Assembly: GCA_947074335.1 (NCBI GenBank)
Contig: CAMTPG010000151.1
Location: 1 to 6,644 of the forward strand
Reading direction: 5' to 3'
DNA length: 6,644 bases
Source of the DNA: an uncultured Parabacteroides sp.
Lineage (GTDB): Bacteria > Bacteroidota > Bacteroidia > Bacteroidales > Tannerellaceae
A model generated the notes under the pieces. It made no database searches. It saw only the letters and a list, made by a program, of their open reading frames with translations, and was not told the DNA's origin. Within the stretch, counting starts at the first letter, position 1; each line of letters begins with the position of its first letter. Below are positions 5,231 through 6,644 of the stretch, one piece after another. The position numbers and the translations under genes are program-made.

Positions 5231-6643
5231 TTATAGTTTATGAATTGTTTTCATCAACTGATTACCCAGACCGATTGTATAACCCTGCGATACAAAAACC
5301 ACACGGTTAAAAGTATCTGCAATCAGGAAAATCGGCAGGTTATTTGCATTCGGCAGTTTCATGGCTTCCACCATTTCTTTCTGGATTGCATTATCTATAT
5401 CGATACCATAAGTAATGGTTTCAGGCAGTTTGCCGAATTCTTTCGGATCGAAATTGGCATAGCCTTTTTCGTCGGGGAATAAAAGAACAATACTGCCGCC
5501 CCAGTCTTCGATCTCTTTCTTTACATTGGCCAGATCGCGCATGGCGTGGTTCGTTGGTTCCTGACGCGCACCAAGCAGTGCGATTACATAATAACCGCGA
5601 CCGGTTGTTGCCAGAATGCTGGTTTCTTCGCCGTTATCGGCACGTTTGAATTTGTTTTCGGAGTTGAAATTGCCTAAAACCTGAACTTCGTCCTTGTTTT
5701 CGCGCATTTCAAGATTGATGTTATTTGTCTGATCCGCTTCTACGGGGAATGTGGTAAGTTCGGCTAAAACTGTTCCATTGGCAAGGCGTGTGCCGGTAAC
5801 CAGCAGGTAATTGCCTTCGTCGATGGTTAACGGCTCTTTCAGCAGTGCGCTCCAGGTGTTGCCGGCGCCCATATCCACATTATTGCCGCGCTGGAAGTTG
5901 AGAGTCTGCAGTTTGCCGTCGGGTAAAATCTTCGCAATGGTGAAGTGACCGAAATATTTCGGATCATCCAGTCCTTTGATCGGCTGATAAGCTGCTTTCA
6001 CTTTGCCTTGTCTGGTTACAACCGGTTCTTCGGCTTCGAAATCCACATTGACCCATTCGCCGTTATTGCGATACTGCACTTTACCGGCAACAGGTTCGAT
6101 ACGTGCCGGAATTCCCATGCTTCGGGCTGCTGCCACAAAGAAAATATCGCGTGAACGGTTATCGGCCGTGCGTGCATTCCAAACACCGGCAGGCATCATC
6201 GGGATACGTTGCGGATTCAGCGCATTGTTTACTTTGATGTTTTCGCGCACGAAATCAACCAGCAGTTCCGGATTTTCCTGTACGGCTTTCCGGTCGTTTT
6301 CGGTGATCTGTTCGCGTGCAAATCCTTTGTAAGGTGATAAGAATTCATTGGCGATGCGCGGATTCAGCACATACTGCACAAAATAATCGTCGGTAATCTG
6401 CGGTGTATTATTCAGGTGATCCAAAAGTACCGAAGCCTGTGTGTCACGCAAATCCTTGGCAGAAATGGTGTTGAGCAGCTGCATGGCCAGTTCGCGTTTG
6501 TCGGCCGATGTTTCGCGCAGGAACAGTTCGATCTGATCCCAGTTACCGCGGCTCTTCAACATAATATCGGCCGTTTTCAACGGGTTCATTCCCAGCTCTT
6601 TGGCCAGTGCTTCCGATTGTTGTTCGGTATAGAACGTGCTTAC
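5231..6643 (-). CDS. Transglutaminase-like and thioredoxin-like fold protein, 5' part missing (cut by window edge)
   Basis: The frame is open from the window edge to the stop at 5231, so only the last 470 or so residues are seen. The first in-window ATG (6589) is internal: the 18 codons before it are open and helix-like (ALAKELG), with no leader. Numbering from that Met, residues 1-125 are helical; 130-185 resemble a transglutaminase core, with PAGVWNARTADNRSRD (133-148), RSMGIPAR (156-163) and GEWVNVDFE (177-185). Alignment to the GIPAR motif puts Asn144 where the catalytic Cys should be, and no His lies near the expected place, so catalysis looks lost. Residues about 210-310 form a beta-sandwich-like region. 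Residues about 331-452 look like a thioredoxin/peroxiredoxin-like fold (YYVIALLG strand, LPIF at 418-421 as cis-Pro loop, VVFVSQGYTIG) with no CxxC. The whole visible part contains no cysteine. Such long proteins in Bacteroidales are usually exported; the signal is outside the window. Binding rather than enzymatic function is my inference. Confidence 0.85.
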   Translation of the reverse strand, partial: VSTFYTEQQSEALAKELGMNPLKTADIMLKSRGNWDQIELFLRETSADKRELAMQLLNTISAKDLRDTQASVLLDHLNNTPQITDDYFVQYVLNPRIANEFLSPYKGFAREQITENDRKAVQENPELLVDFVRENIKVNNALNPQRIPMMPAGVWNARTADNRSRDIFFVAAARSMGIPARIEPVAGKVQYRNNGEWVNVDFEAEEPVVTRQGKVKAAYQPIKGLDDPKYFGHFTIAKILPDGKLQTLNFQRGNNVDMGAGNTWSALLKEPLTIDEGNYLLVTGTRLANGTVLAELTTFPVEADQTNNINLEMRENKDEVQVLGNFNSENKFKRADNGEETSILATTGRGYYVIALLGARQEPTNHAMRDLANVKKEIEDWGGSIVLLFPDEKGYANFDPKEFGKLPETITYGIDIDNAIQKEMVEAMKLPNANNLPIFLIADTFNRVVFVSQGYTIGLGNQLMKTIHKL

Positions 6644-6644
6644 A

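Noticed and set aside
6003..6332. Plus-strand open frame of 109 codons opposite the transglutaminase-like gene.
   Set aside because: It lies fully antisense to a conserved coding region and has Ser/Arg-rich shadow composition.
6587..6589. Met codon at 6589 as the true start of the transglutaminase-like gene.
   Set aside because: The frame stays open to the window edge, the preceding codons look like coding sequence, and the protein from this Met lacks a signal peptide and begins inside a helical domain.

Overview
The window looks like chromosomal DNA from a Bacteroidota organism, most likely order Bacteroidales (Parabacteroides/Dysgonomonas/Porphyromonas-like). This rests on an S46 dipeptidyl-peptidase with the mature N-terminus DEGMW, a candidate TAnnTTTG-type -7 promoter element, weak A-rich ribosome binding regions, and a large exported transglutaminase-like protein of a type I associate with this group. 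Genus cannot be fixed from the sequence alone. Base composition looks even, and I see no insertion sequence, tRNA, rRNA, CRISPR array or phage gene.

Layout: two plus-strand genes face two minus-strand genes. Positions 1-106 hold an AT-rich leader with a candidate promoter and a strong hairpin. A DUF389 polytopic membrane protein (107-1468) follows, then after only 14 bases a secreted DPP7-type dipeptidyl-peptidase (1483-3639); the two are probably co-transcribed. The convergent gap (3640-3842) holds a long hairpin that can terminate transcription from both sides. On the minus strand lies an exported PHP-domain phosphoesterase (3843-4913) with its own upstream region (4914-5173), which contains a cluster of TTATAAC motifs. 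Upstream of that is a terminator hairpin (5174-5207) and the 3' part of a large transglutaminase-like/thioredoxin-like protein (5231 to the window edge), whose start lies outside the window.

Functionally, three of the four products are probably envelope or periplasmic: dipeptide release from peptides (DPP7), phosphoester hydrolysis (PHP protein), and a degenerate transglutaminase-fold protein without any visible cysteine. The DUF389 protein is an inner-membrane protein of unknown role. I do not see a clear new multi-gene system. The points most worth a second look are the cysteine-free double pseudo-enzyme, the internally duplicated soluble domain of the DUF389 protein and its pairing with DPP7, and the hairpin in the DUF389 leader.
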